Shown one piece after another: positions 36,229 to 44,580 of a stretch of DNA of 64,000 nt. The notes under the pieces were generated by a model. That model had not been told where the DNA came from and made no database searches. It worked only from the letters and a program-made list of their open reading frames with translations. The stretch lies in NCBI RefSeq assembly GCF_019352175.1, contig NZ_JACBYI010000011.1, positions 62,001 through 126,000 on the forward strand, in the 5' to 3' direction. Position numbers and translations under genes: made by a program. Within the stretch, counting starts at the first letter, position 1, and every line of letters starts with the position of its first letter. The stretch comes from Paenibacillus sp. S150 (GTDB lineage: Bacteria > Bacillota > Bacilli > Paenibacillales > Paenibacillaceae).

Positions 36229-37920
36229 ATGAAGTTTAGCGAATACCGTTATGAGCGTCCTGACGTAGACAAGCTGAAGGCTAGCTTCACCGAGCTGCTG
36301 AAGGGCCTCAGCGCCGATAGCCTGGAAGAGCAGAAGTCTGCTGTTACTGCAATTAATAAGCTGCGGAATGAATTTGACACGATGGAAACGCTGGTCAGCA
36401 TCAGACACTCGATCAACACGGAGGATGAATTCTACAAAGCTGAACAGGAGTACATGGACGAAGTTGGGCCGGTGATTCAGGAGTACATAACCGGCTATTT
36501 CAGCGCACTCGTGAACTCCAAGTTCAGAGCCGAGTTCGAACAGGAATGGGGTTCTCAGCTGCTGAAGATTGCCGAAATCTCGCTGCGGACGTTCAGTCCG
36601 GACATCATCGAGGACCTGCAGCTTGAGAACAGGCTGTCCACCGAATATGCCCAGCTTATCGCCTCCGCCAAAATCCAGTTCGAAGGGGAGGAACGGAACC
36701 TGTCCCAGCTGGCTCCTTTTGAGCTGTCGACAGACCGGGATATGCGCCAGCGCGCATCCGCGGCCAGATACAGCTTCATGGCAGAACACGAGCCTGAATT
36801 TGACCGTATCTATGATGAGCTTGTCAAGGTCCGCACCGCCATGGCGCACAAGCTCGGCTACCGAAGCTTCGTGGAGCTCGGCTACGACCGGATGATGCGT
36901 ACCGACTACAACGCCGACATGGTGGCCAATTTCCGCAAGCAGGTGCAGGAGCATATCGTTCCGGCCTCACGGAAGCTGAAGGAACGCCAGGCTGAGCGTT
37001 TGGGTCTGGAGCAGCTGAAGTATTATGACGAGAGTCTGAACTTCAGCAACGGCAACGCAACACCCAAAGGCGGTCCCGATTGGATCATTGCGAACGGGGC
37101 CGAGATGTACAAGGAGCTGTCTCCTGAAACCGGTGAGTTTTTCGGCTTCATGCAGAAGAACGAGCTGATGGATCTGGTCAGCAAAAAAGGCAAGCAGGGC
37201 GGCGGATACTGCACCTATCTCAGCCAATATAAAGCCCCCTTCATCTTCTCCAACTTCAACGGCACCTCCGGGGATATTGATGTTCTGACCCATGAAGTGG
37301 GGCATGCCTTCCAGGTATACCAGAGCAGGCATATCCAGGTGCCCGAGTATGCTTTCCCCACCTACGAAGCCGCGGAAATCCACTCGATGAGCATGGAGTT
37401 TTTTGCCTGGCCGTGGATGGATTTGTTCTTCGGGGAGGATGCAGACAAATACCGCTTCAACCATCTGGGCGACAGTCTGCAGTTCATTCCCTACGGCGTT
37501 TCCGTGGATGAATTCCAGCATTTTGTCTATGCCAATCCGGATGCGACACCTGCCGAGCGCAAGCTTGCCTGGAGGGAAATCGAGAAAAAGTATCTGCCCC
37601 TGCGCGATTATGACGGCAATGCTTATCTGGAGCAAGGGGGATTCTGGCAGAAGCAGGCCCATATCTTCCGCTCTCCATTCTATTACATCGACTACACGCT
37701 GGCCCAACTCTGCGCCTTCCAGTTCTGGAAACGGTCGAACGAGGACTTCAAATCCGCATGGAGCGATTATTTGCGGCTCTGCCAGGCCGGCGGAAGCCTG
37801 TCCTTCCTGCAGCTGGTCGAGCTGGCCGGACTGAAGTCTCCCTTCGAGGATGGCTGCATCAGCTCGGTAATCGGCGATATTGAGGGCTGGCTGGACGGGG
37901 TAGACGATAAGCAGCTGTAA
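36229..37920 (+). CDS. M3-family oligoendopeptidase
   Basis: Cytosolic zinc metallopeptidase of 563 residues, the usual length of the Bacillus/Paenibacillus M3 oligoendopeptidases that trim short peptides. The zinc site is HEVGH (H355, E356, H359) with the third ligand probably E383 in the AAEIHSMSMEFF segment. The N-terminal half is helical and the C-terminal PFYYIDYTLAQLCAFQFW block is family-typical. The ATG at 36229 follows AAGGATG by about 12 bases; the longer frame begins in AT-rich promoter DNA that includes TATAAT at 36174. It is monocistronic. Confidence 0.92.
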   Translation: MKFSEYRYERPDVDKLKASFTELLKGLSADSLEEQKSAVTAINKLRNEFDTMETLVSIRHSINTEDEFYKAEQEYMDEVGPVIQEYITGYFSALVNSKFRAEFEQEWGSQLLKIAEISLRTFSPDIIEDLQLENRLSTEYAQLIASAKIQFEGEERNLSQLAPFELSTDRDMRQRASAARYSFMAEHEPEFDRIYDELVKVRTAMAHKLGYRSFVELGYDRMMRTDYNADMVANFRKQVQEHIVPASRKLKERQAERLGLEQLKYYDESLNFSNGNATPKGGPDWIIANGAEMYKELSPETGEFFGFMQKNELMDLVSKKGKQGGGYCTYLSQYKAPFIFSNFNGTSGDIDVLTHEVGHAFQVYQSRHIQVPEYAFPTYEAAEIHSMSMEFFAWPWMDLFFGEDADKYRFNHLGDSLQFIPYGVSVDEFQHFVYANPDATPAERKLAWREIEKKYLPLRDYDGNAYLEQGGFWQKQAHIFRSPFYYIDYTLAQLCAFQFWKRSNEDFKSAWSDYLRLCQAGGSLSFLQLVELAGLKSPFEDGCISSVIGDIEGWLDGVDDKQL

Positions 37921-38121
37921 GCGCAGGCCAGGCTCCGCCCCGGCTGATGCTGTTTCCGTTAGTCCGCGCAACAACGCATACACTGCCGGTGCAACCATTC
38001 TTTCCGCTTAATTTCCCGCTGACCTTTCCGCTGGCCGCTGCACCGCAGAGGCTGCAAATGGATGAGGTTGATTCCATTGTAGTGTGGAGCTTTGCTCGCC
38101 GTGAGACCTGCATTCTTACTA

Positions 38122-38310
38122 AAATAGTGGGAAAAAGCACCACTAATCTGACCAGGTTGGCCCAATGAAGCAACTTAGTGGGAAAAAGTATCACTAATTC
38201 GGCTGTAACCAGCCATATGGGCCAAATGGGCTTGAATTAGTTGTACAAAATCCCACTAAAGCCCGGTATAGCCACGATTCCCGCCAAATAGTTTTACTTT
38301 TTCCACTTAG
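38122..38310 (+). repeat. R1 nested-palindrome repeat, copy D (subtype I)
   Basis: Outer left TAGTGGGAAAAAGCACCACT (38125) and outer right TAGTTTTACTTTTTCCACTT (ends about 38309). Inner left TTAGTGGGAAAAAGTATCAC (38175) pairs with GAATTAGTTGTAC and TCCCACTAA (38234-38259). The inner arms match over 21 of 26 positions, with the mismatch confined to the A-run. Confidence 0.82.
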
Positions 38311-38348
38311 CTCGAGCGGCTTCTCCGTTTTAACTCACAGCGTACACA

Positions 38349-38435
38349 AAATAACCCCACAAAGTGTGGCCTTGGCTTCGATGATGACTCAGGTACTTTG
38401 CGGGGACCCCAAAACATATAAATTCTTATCTTTTT
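38349..38435 (+). repeat. R2 dispersed repeat, copy d (short form)
   Basis: ATAACCCCACAAAG, GGCCTTGGCTTCGATGATGA, CTTTGCGGGGACCCC and tail CATATAAATTCTTATCTTT. The tail joins the A-run of the terminator at 38436. Confidence 0.82.
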
Positions 38436-38472
38436 AAAAAAGGCCCCCACTGAGCCCGGGGTCCCTTTTTTT
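38436..38472. terminator. Bidirectional terminator
   Basis: A-run, GGCCCCC ... GGGGTCC arms and T-run. In the minus direction it would serve the DUF1801 gene; in the plus direction it could end any transcript of the peptidase gene. Confidence 0.75.
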
Positions 38473-38504
38473 ATGCTGCCACATTCATTTTCTTTGCTTT
38501 TCTG

Positions 38505-38688
38505 CCACGTTTACTTCCTCGCCTTACCGCCGCGCTCATTTCTTCGCCTTACTTTCACGCTCATTCCTTCATCTCACTGCCACGTTTATTTCCTCGCCTT
38601 ACCGCCGCGCTCATTTCCTCGCCTTACCGCCGCGCTCTTTTCCTCGCCTTACCGCCATGCTCATTCCTTCGCCTTTGCCGCCGCCTTT
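38505..38688 (-). repeat. 25-bp tandem repeat derived from a gene 3' end
   Basis: Six to seven units of about 25 bp, plus-strand consensus GCTCATTTCCTCGCCTTACC + GCCGC; the middle units differ at one to three positions. On the minus strand each unit corresponds to the last codons and stop of the DUF1801 gene (Ala-Ala-Ala-Lys-Ala-Lys-Glu-stop), so it appears to be a repeated copy of that gene end, each unit one base shorter than the coding version. Confidence 0.8.
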
Positions 38689-39043
38689 TCCTTATTCTCC
38701 GCCGCTCTGAATTTCACAATCCTGCTGATCAATTCAAGCGGCAGCGGCTGATTGAGCGGAAACTGTACGGAGCCTTTTGCCCCTTTGTACGGTGCCAGCT
38801 CCTCTTGAAAAGCCTCAATCCGCAGGGTGCCGGGTAAAATCCGATATGCTTCTTGAACGCTGCAAAATGCACCAGATTTCCGTGCAGGAAAAAGGTCGGC
38901 ATTTGATAGCTTATCTTCTCCTCGGCCTCCGGTACGGACTCATGAATAACCCTTCTTACCGCCTCAAGCCTCTCCCGGACCCCGGCAGGGGCTTTGCCGA
39001 TATAATTGTCTACCGGTTCATAAGTGATTTTAGGGGATTCCAT
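38661..39043 (-). pseudogene. DUF1801-family protein gene with a one-base frameshift
   Basis: The frame from the ATG at 39043 (GGGAGGAG site 8 bases upstream) reads MESPKITYEPVDNYIGKAP and VHFAAFKKHIGFYPAPCG, typical of the small DUF1801 (YdhG-like) family. Then the reading turns into nonsense (LRLFKRSWH...). Continuing one base over gives IEAFQEELAPYKGAKGSVQF and PLNQPLPLELISRIVKFRAA, the expected family C-terminus, ending at 38663. The shift lies near 38814-38826 and is explained by loss of one A from GGAATT. Either the gene is newly inactivated or the base is a sequencing error. Confidence 0.82.
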
Positions 39044-39069
39044 ACCCTGCTCCTCCCGGACTTTCCAAA

Positions 39070-39663
39070 TTAAACGTTGCATATAGCATTCATATGGCCC
39101 GTCAGCACACAGATGATCCGCTGCTTGTCCAGCCGCTCAGGCTCCAGCATGGCATGCAGGGCCAATCCGTCAACCAGGGCATACAGCCGTTCCGCTTCAT
39201 TGTCCTTATCCAGATCCTGCCTCAGCACTCCCTGCCGGTCCAGATAGTCAACCAGCCTGCGTATACCGGGATATATTTCATCGTTCAGCTCGGCATATTC
39301 CTCGTCCGCATATTTCAGGTGAAAGACGAAGGCGAACCATACCTCCATTTCAGCCATGGTGGTGTCATCTACAGGTATCAGCTCCAGCAGAACCCTTGTA
39401 ACCTTCTCTTTGGGCGGCAGCCCGAGTCCGAGAATGGCGGCGATTCTGGCGTTGACCCGTTCTTTTACAAGATTCATGGCAAAAGCAAGCAGCTCATGCT
39501 GTGAAGAGAAATAATGGCGCAAGGCTCCCAGGGATACTCCGGCTTCCTGCGCAATTTTCCGTACCGTCGCTCCCTTCATCCCCTGATTCATGATGACGCG
39601 CCAGGTTGCTTCTGCAATATGCGATTTTCTCTCCGAATGATCCACTATTTTGGGCATGTCCAT
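39070..39663 (-). CDS. TetR-family repressor (PF13977-like C-terminus)
   Basis: Repressor of 197 residues. The helix-turn-helix reads ATVRKIAQEAGVSLGALRHYFSSQHELL, resembling the BetI/PksA branch, and the C-terminal domain has the WFAFVFHLKYADEEYAEL segment of that group. The -10 box TATGAT (39669-39674, minus) ends 5 bases before the first ATG and there is no ribosome site, so the mRNA is probably leaderless; a second ATG two codons on is possible. It stops 26 bases before the DUF1801 start and is divergent from the membrane protein at 39780, its likely target. Confidence 0.88.
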   Translation of the reverse strand: MDMPKIVDHSERKSHIAEATWRVIMNQGMKGATVRKIAQEAGVSLGALRHYFSSQHELLAFAMNLVKERVNARIAAILGLGLPPKEKVTRVLLELIPVDDTTMAEMEVWFAFVFHLKYADEEYAELNDEIYPGIRRLVDYLDRQGVLRQDLDKDNEAERLYALVDGLALHAMLEPERLDKQRIICVLTGHMNAICNV

Positions 39664-39665
39664 AT

Positions 39666-39736
39666 TGTATCATACAGAAAACTACAAGCGCAATTTAAAA
39701 AATACAGTTGTATTATTTAAAGCCCGTTGATATAAT
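39666..39736. promoter_or_regulatory. Divergent promoters with palindromes (TetR / membrane protein)
   Basis: Plus strand: -35 TTGTAT (39708-39713), 17 bases, -10 TATAAT (39731-39736). An inverted repeat AATACA-GT-TGTATT (39701-39714) covers the -35. A second one, TGTAT-C-ATACA (39666-39676), covers the minus-strand -10 TATGAT. Both use TGTAT/ATACA half-sites, as expected for one repressor acting on both promoters. Confidence 0.65.
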
Positions 39737-39779
39737 TCCCTGTATCAAACACACATTTATTGTGCAAAAGAGGTGGATT

Positions 39780-40319
39780 ATGAATTTGGTGGCCTGGGCG
39801 ATTGTCGCCTGCGAAGTCTTGTTCTGGGTGGTCATTCTTGCCGGTTTTACGGCACGTTATCTATTCGGACAAAAGAAGCTGGGATTGTTCTTCCTCGCCT
39901 TAACTCCGGTTCTGGATCTGATTCTGTTATTGATTGCAGGCATCGATCTGAACAGCGGCGCTTCCGCCACCACGGCACATGCGCTGGCAGCGATTTATAT
40001 TTCCGTGTCTGTCGTGTTCGGCAAAAGCATGATCCGTTGGGCTGACGAGCGCTTCCGCTATTATGTAACCAAGCAGGGACCCGCACCCGCCAAACGTTAT
40101 GGCCTGGACCACGCGAAGCATTATTTCAAAAGCTGGCTGAAGCATGTGCTCGCTTTTCTGCTGGGGGCGGGGATTTTATATGGACTCATTGCCTGGATTG
40201 ACGATCCGGACCGGACGGGAGCGCTCTCCAGCATACTGGGCGTGTGGACAGTTGTGCTGGTCATTGATCTGATCATCTCAAGCTCTTACTTTATTTGGCC
40301 GCGAAAAGTAAAAAATTAG
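39780..40319 (+). CDS. Integral membrane protein of unknown function
   Basis: Protein of 179 residues with four predicted transmembrane helices (about 3-25, 33-55, 61-83 and 118-139) plus a hydrophobic C-terminal segment (VWTVVLVIDLIISSSYFIW). A basic loop (KSMIRWADERFRYYVTKQG) lies between helices 3 and 4. I do not recognise a named family. AGAGGTGG precedes the ATG by 5 bases. The divergent TetR regulator and operator-covered promoter suggest induction by a membrane-active compound, a common arrangement for exporters or membrane-protection proteins; this is inference. Confidence 0.75.
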   Translation: MNLVAWAIVACEVLFWVVILAGFTARYLFGQKKLGLFFLALTPVLDLILLLIAGIDLNSGASATTAHALAAIYISVSVVFGKSMIRWADERFRYYVTKQGPAPAKRYGLDHAKHYFKSWLKHVLAFLLGAGILYGLIAWIDDPDRTGALSSILGVWTVVLVIDLIISSSYFIWPRKVKN

Positions 40320-40334
40320 ACTGGAGCCTGCCTA

Positions 40335-40490
40335 TCAGCAGCGCTCCCCGTTCCGGTGAACATACACGGCTGCCTTCGTGCAGTCGTCCGCCTTCAGCCT
40401 GGCTGAAATATTGGTTATATGCGTCTTAACAATCTTAATGGAGATGGATCATTCTCCGGCAATCCCCGGATTGTTTTCCCCCTGACAGTA
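40335..40490 (-). pseudogene. Remnant of a LuxR/NarL-type response regulator C-terminus
   Basis: Minus-strand reading GENNPGIAGE, stop, SISIKIVKTHITNISARLKA, DDCTKAAVYVHRNGERC, stop. It aligns by eye with the NarL/FixJ helix-turn-helix end (G-x-x-N-x-EIA ... KTVKTHVSNIL-x-KL-x-x-DRTQAA-x-YA-x-x-G). One in-frame stop and several changes show decay. No receiver domain remains upstream because the SBP gene starts its 3' end at 40571. Confidence 0.7.
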
Positions 40491-40570
40491 AAATAACCGC
40501 CGCCAAATCACCGCCGTATTCACGGTAACTTGGAAGCGGCTCTTTGCCGGACGGCCTGTGGAATATGCTG

Positions 40571-42310
40571 TTACTTGGCGGAATTATACCAGTCGTTGAC
40601 TTCCTGCGTAATTTGGTCGCCGCCGGACTTCTTCCAGTTCTCCACCATCGTATCGAACTCGCCGATCGGCGACTGTCCGTAAATAATCTTCGAATACGTC
40701 TGGTTGAGCAGCTTGTTCAGCAGCTCGTTCTTCTGCTTCATGGTGTCGGTCAGCGGTCCCTGGAAGTAGTTCTTCATGCGGATATCCTTTTGTCCGAGAA
40801 TGATGGTCATCGCTTCGAGATTCTCCGGCTTGCGTATTGCGGCCGCCTGAATTTCATACGGCGTTTCCGGCGTTCCGCCGTTCGCCAGCTTGATCATGGT
40901 ATCGGCGTACAGTGCCGGTTGGCGGGCACCCTCGAAAGTCAGCGAGTAGTAGATCGGTTCAACCAGATGCGTGCGGTCCGCATAGTCCGGGAACAGCTCC
41001 GGATATTTCTGCGGGTCCTTCGTAATTGTCCCGTCCGGCAGCTTCGCCCAGTCATAGCCTTCGGCGAAGCCGTTCTCGAACTCGCTGCCCTGCACCGGAT
41101 TGGCCCAGTTGTCGAAGAAGAAATTATAGTAGCGGATCAGCGCTTCCGGATTCTTGGCCTCCTTGTTGATCAGCATCCAGCCGTTGACCGACGGATTGCC
41201 GCTTTGCGCGCCGATTTTGCCGTCCGGGCCCGCCGGGATCGGATAGCCCTTGTATTTGGCTCCCGGCACGTTGTTCAGCAGATCGCCGAACGGCCAGTCC
41301 GGCAGCCAGTTGCGGCCGACGATGGCACCTGCCTGTCCTTTGGTGAACAGCTCCGAAGCGCTGGTTTCGTCCTTCAATCCGGAGTCTTTGGAGATATAGC
41401 CTTTATCCATCCATGTTTTCAGTGTGGCCAGCGCCTGCTTGGCGCCCGGATCAATAGAGCCGTAGGCCAGCGTGCCGTCGGATGCCTTATTCCATTGCCC
41501 CGGCATGGTGCCGTAATCGCCGAACAGCCAGCTGATGTCCGCCATCCAGCCCAGAAAGGTGTTCTTGAAGCCGGTGGCCAGCCCGATGGTGTCTTTCTTC
41601 CCGTTGCCGTCAGGGTCTTTATTGACAAAAGCATCGAAGATATTCTCCAGATCTGCCAGCGTCTCCGGGGCTTCAAGGCCCAGCTTATCCATCCAGTCCT
41701 GGCGCAGCCACAGCAGCATATCGTCATTGTAGGCGTAATCGAGAACCGGAAGCGCCATCCGCTTGCCGTCGCGCGTTACCGGCAGCCAGGTATCCGGATT
41801 AAGCGCTACCCCCTCTTTGTAATGGTCTCCGGCATACTTGTCGAACAGGCCGCCGACTTCCATGAACTGGCCGGAATCGATCAGCATGTTGACCGTTTCC
41901 ACCTCGCCGCGGTAGGTGATGATGTCCGGCATTTTTTCACCCGAGGAGAGCATGAGGCGCAGCTTCGTCTTGTAGGCGTCATTGGTATCGGTAACGATCC
42001 AATCGTATTTGACATCAATCCCCAGATGATCCTTCATGTAGCGCTGCAGCACATTGTTCTCCATCGTCTCGCCGGTTTTGAAGAAGTAGTTGGTGCCGAT
42101 GCCCTTGACGGTGGTCAGAGTAATCGGCTCCGCATACTTCTCGCCGTCCCAACCGGTTGCGTCGACGCCGCCGGAGGCATTCGTCCCGGTGCCGGCGGCG
42201 GGCGGCTTGTTCTCCGGAGCAGCCTCATTGTTATTGTTTCCCGAGCAGGCTGTGAGGCCGAGCATCAATACCGTTGCCAGCAGCATGCCGGCCGTTCGTT
42301 GAAACCGCAT
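40571..42310 (-). CDS. ABC transporter substrate-binding lipoprotein (LplA-like)
   Basis: Lipoprotein of 579 residues. The lipobox LGLTAC gives lipidated C22, then an Asn/Pro/Ala linker. The size and the Asp-rich loop FVNKDPDGNGKKDTIGLATGF are typical of the large LplA/YtcQ-type binding proteins that serve oligosaccharides. The tail QEVNDWYNSAK is family-like. A GGGGG site lies 9 bases before the ATG. It is the last gene of the permease-permease-lipoprotein unit. The GH81 and GH16 glucanases nearby make beta-1,3-gluco-oligosaccharides the likely ligand. Confidence 0.9.
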   Translation of the reverse strand: MRFQRTAGMLLATVLMLGLTACSGNNNNEAAPENKPPAAGTGTNASGGVDATGWDGEKYAEPITLTTVKGIGTNYFFKTGETMENNVLQRYMKDHLGIDVKYDWIVTDTNDAYKTKLRLMLSSGEKMPDIITYRGEVETVNMLIDSGQFMEVGGLFDKYAGDHYKEGVALNPDTWLPVTRDGKRMALPVLDYAYNDDMLLWLRQDWMDKLGLEAPETLADLENIFDAFVNKDPDGNGKKDTIGLATGFKNTFLGWMADISWLFGDYGTMPGQWNKASDGTLAYGSIDPGAKQALATLKTWMDKGYISKDSGLKDETSASELFTKGQAGAIVGRNWLPDWPFGDLLNNVPGAKYKGYPIPAGPDGKIGAQSGNPSVNGWMLINKEAKNPEALIRYYNFFFDNWANPVQGSEFENGFAEGYDWAKLPDGTITKDPQKYPELFPDYADRTHLVEPIYYSLTFEGARQPALYADTMIKLANGGTPETPYEIQAAAIRKPENLEAMTIILGQKDIRMKNYFQGPLTDTMKQKNELLNKLLNQTYSKIIYGQSPIGEFDTMVENWKKSGGDQITQEVNDWYNSAK

Positions 42311-42440
42311 ATTCTTTTTCCCCCTGCAATATCAGATTGATAACGCTTCCTTTCCCTTGCATTCTCACTATAAAACCGGTTTGGATTTCGGGAAATGCCC
42401 GAAACTTGCTCCGGATGCCAAAATATTATCCTCTTGCCCC

Positions 42441-43319
42441 TCACTCCTTGATTGCGCCAAGCACGATGCCTTTTACAAAGAAACGCTGCAGGAAGGGATA
42501 TACGATCAGCACAGGCAGGATGCCGATAAAGATTTGGGCAGCCTTTACCGTCCGCTGTGAAATATTCTTCAGCTCGTTGATGTCGGGATTCAGCTTGCTG
42601 AAGTCCTGCTGCACGATGATCGTCTGCAGGAAGGTCGCAAGCGGATAATTCCGGTAGTCGTTGATATACAGCAAGCCGTCGAACCAGGCATTCCAGTTGC
42701 CGACGATCGAGAACAGGGACAGGGTGGCAATGGAAGGCAGCGCCAGCGGCAGGTAGACCCGGAACAGAATGATGAAATGCCCGGCGCCGTCGATCAGGGC
42801 AGCCTCCTCCAGCTCTTTCGGCGTTGCCTTGAAGAAGTTGATCATCAGAATCATATTGTACACCTGAACCGCTCCCGGCAGCACGAGCGCCCAGATCGTA
42901 TCCATCAGATGCAGGTTCCGCACCACGATGTACGAAGGAATCATCCCTCCGGTGAAGAGCATGGTAAAGACAAAATACCACGAATACATATTCCGGCCCT
43001 TAAAAGCGGACGAATCCTTGGACAAAGCATAGGCGGCCAGCGTGATGACGCTCATGGTCATGGCGGTTCCAAGGAGCGTTCGGACTACCGAAACCAGGAA
43101 CGCCCGCGTAAAGTTCGGATTGTTCAAGGTTTTCGTGTACGACTCAAGGTTGAAACCGGCCGGCCACAGGCCGACCAGATGCGCATTGGCCGGCGCGCTG
43201 GCACTGAAGCTGATGGCCAGAATGTGGACCATCGGCAGAATGCACAGCAGTCCGGCCAGCAGCAGCAGAAAGTAATTAAACACCGTAAACAGCTTGTACC
43301 CCCGTGATTTGTAATACAT
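42441..43319 (-). CDS. Carbohydrate ABC transporter permease (LplC/YtcP-like)
   Basis: Permease of 292 residues with six helices. It begins with FNYFLLLLAGLLCILPMVHI, has the EAA loop KELEEAALIDGAGHFIILFRVYLPLALPS and ends ALLPVL-type with FVKGIVLGAIKE, all usual for the CUT1 LplC group. AGGGAG lies 9 bases before the ATG at 43319. It starts 13 bases after the other permease stop, so both are certainly cotranscribed. Confidence 0.92.
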   Translation of the reverse strand: MYYKSRGYKLFTVFNYFLLLLAGLLCILPMVHILAISFSASAPANAHLVGLWPAGFNLESYTKTLNNPNFTRAFLVSVVRTLLGTAMTMSVITLAAYALSKDSSAFKGRNMYSWYFVFTMLFTGGMIPSYIVVRNLHLMDTIWALVLPGAVQVYNMILMINFFKATPKELEEAALIDGAGHFIILFRVYLPLALPSIATLSLFSIVGNWNAWFDGLLYINDYRNYPLATFLQTIIVQQDFSKLNPDINELKNISQRTVKAAQIFIGILPVLIVYPFLQRFFVKGIVLGAIKE

Positions 43320-43332
43320 GCCCGCACGCTCC

Positions 43333-44283
43333 CTAGAATATTTTGTAATCCGCCAGCCTGTATGCGGCGCGGTAACCGATCACAATCAGCACAAAGCCGA
43401 CGGCCGATTTGAAGATGCCTACCGCCGTACCGAAGCTGTACTGGCCGTTCAGGATGCCGGTCCGGTACACGAAGGTGTCGATAATGTCGCCCTTGTCGTA
43501 CACAAGCGGATTATACAGATTGAAGATCTGATCAAAGCCGGCGTTCAAAATATTGCCGACGGCAAGCGTGCCCACAACGATAATGATGGGAGTCAGCGAC
43601 GGGATCGTCACACTGAGCGTCTGGCGCCAGCGGTTCGCGCCATCCACCTCGGCCGCTTCATACAGCGAAGGGTTCACCCCGGCAAGCGCCGCCAGATATA
43701 CAATGGTTCCGAAGCCGAACTGCTGCCACACATCGCTGAGCACGACAATGAACCTGAACCAGTTGCCGCTGCCGAGGAACAGGATTGGACTCAGGCCGAA
43801 CCAGCTGTGCAGGACACTGTTCACAATGCCGTCCGTGGACAGCATGTCGTTCAGAATCCCCCCGAGGAACACCCAGGAAATGAAATAAGGCAGATACACC
43901 AGCGTCTGCACCGTGCGCTTGACGGAATTGCGTCTGACCTCGTTCAGCAGCAGTGCGAACACGAAAGGGACAATGATGTTGCAGACAATTTTCAATCCGG
44001 CAATCAGGGCGGTATTCATAATGACCTGCTTGCTGTCCGGATATTCGAACATGAAGCGGAAATGATCCAGTCCCACCCATTTGGAATGCCATATTCCGTC
44101 ATAGGGCTTGTAATCCTTGAAGGCGATTACAAGGCCGCTTAGCGGCAAATAGCCGAAGATAAACTGCAGCACCACTGCCGGCAGCAGCATAACGTGCAGC
44201 GGCCAGGTCCGCCGCAACAAACCCTTAAGTCCCGTCCTCGCAGCCGGTGCAACGACTCCGGCCACACTATCGGTTGTTCCCAT
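43333..44283 (-). CDS. ABC transporter permease (LplB/YteP-like)
   Basis: Permease of 316 residues with six helices. Family signatures are YLPLSGLVIAFKDYKPYDGI, YLPYFISWVFLGGI and the EAA loop SLYEAAEVDGANRWRQTLSVTIPSL. The ATG at 44283 lies 5 bases after GGTGGAG; a GTG at 44289 abuts the ribosome site and is less likely. It is the first gene of the importer, divergent from the kinase gene at 44581. No dedicated ATPase gene is present. Confidence 0.92.
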   Translation of the reverse strand: MGTTDSVAGVVAPAARTGLKGLLRRTWPLHVMLLPAVVLQFIFGYLPLSGLVIAFKDYKPYDGIWHSKWVGLDHFRFMFEYPDSKQVIMNTALIAGLKIVCNIIVPFVFALLLNEVRRNSVKRTVQTLVYLPYFISWVFLGGILNDMLSTDGIVNSVLHSWFGLSPILFLGSGNWFRFIVVLSDVWQQFGFGTIVYLAALAGVNPSLYEAAEVDGANRWRQTLSVTIPSLTPIIIVVGTLAVGNILNAGFDQIFNLYNPLVYDKGDIIDTFVYRTGILNGQYSFGTAVGIFKSAVGFVLIVIGYRAAYRLADYKIF

Positions 44284-44580
44284 ACCCACTCCACCTTTTT
44301 GCCATATTTAGAAGCTATGTATTCCCCGGGTTTCCGCACAGCGGCTGAATCCGCTTGTGAACACCGTCTGCTGCTCTGGAAGCAACTGCTGTCCGGTATT
44401 CATAAGGCCGTATCCAAGAAACAAGCCGCTTTGGGGTATTATTACAGGATTGACATTTTCGCTTTCCTCCTGCAATAGTAAGTATAGCAAGGCCTGTTTT
44501 ACAGGTCTGCGCCGATAATTTGAGAACGATGCCCTATTCTTTGTTTCCTGCCATTTCATGATTGAAGGAGACGACTGGCC

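Larger units (their letters stand above)
37921..38435. other. Gene-free interval with R1 and R2 copies
   Basis: R1 copy D (38122-38310) and R2 copy d (38349-38435) fill most of it. The first 200 bases after the peptidase gene hold no terminator I can recognise. Confidence 0.6.

Noticed and set aside
38505-38688. Regular 25-bp units resembling a short CRISPR array
   Set aside because: There are no unique spacers between units; it is a contiguous tandem repeat derived from a gene end, and no cas genes are present.
40544-42340. A 598-codon open frame on the plus strand opposite the LplA-like lipoprotein gene
   Set aside because: It mirrors the true gene codon by codon, has no ribosome site and no family features; high-GC genes here often leave the opposite strand open.
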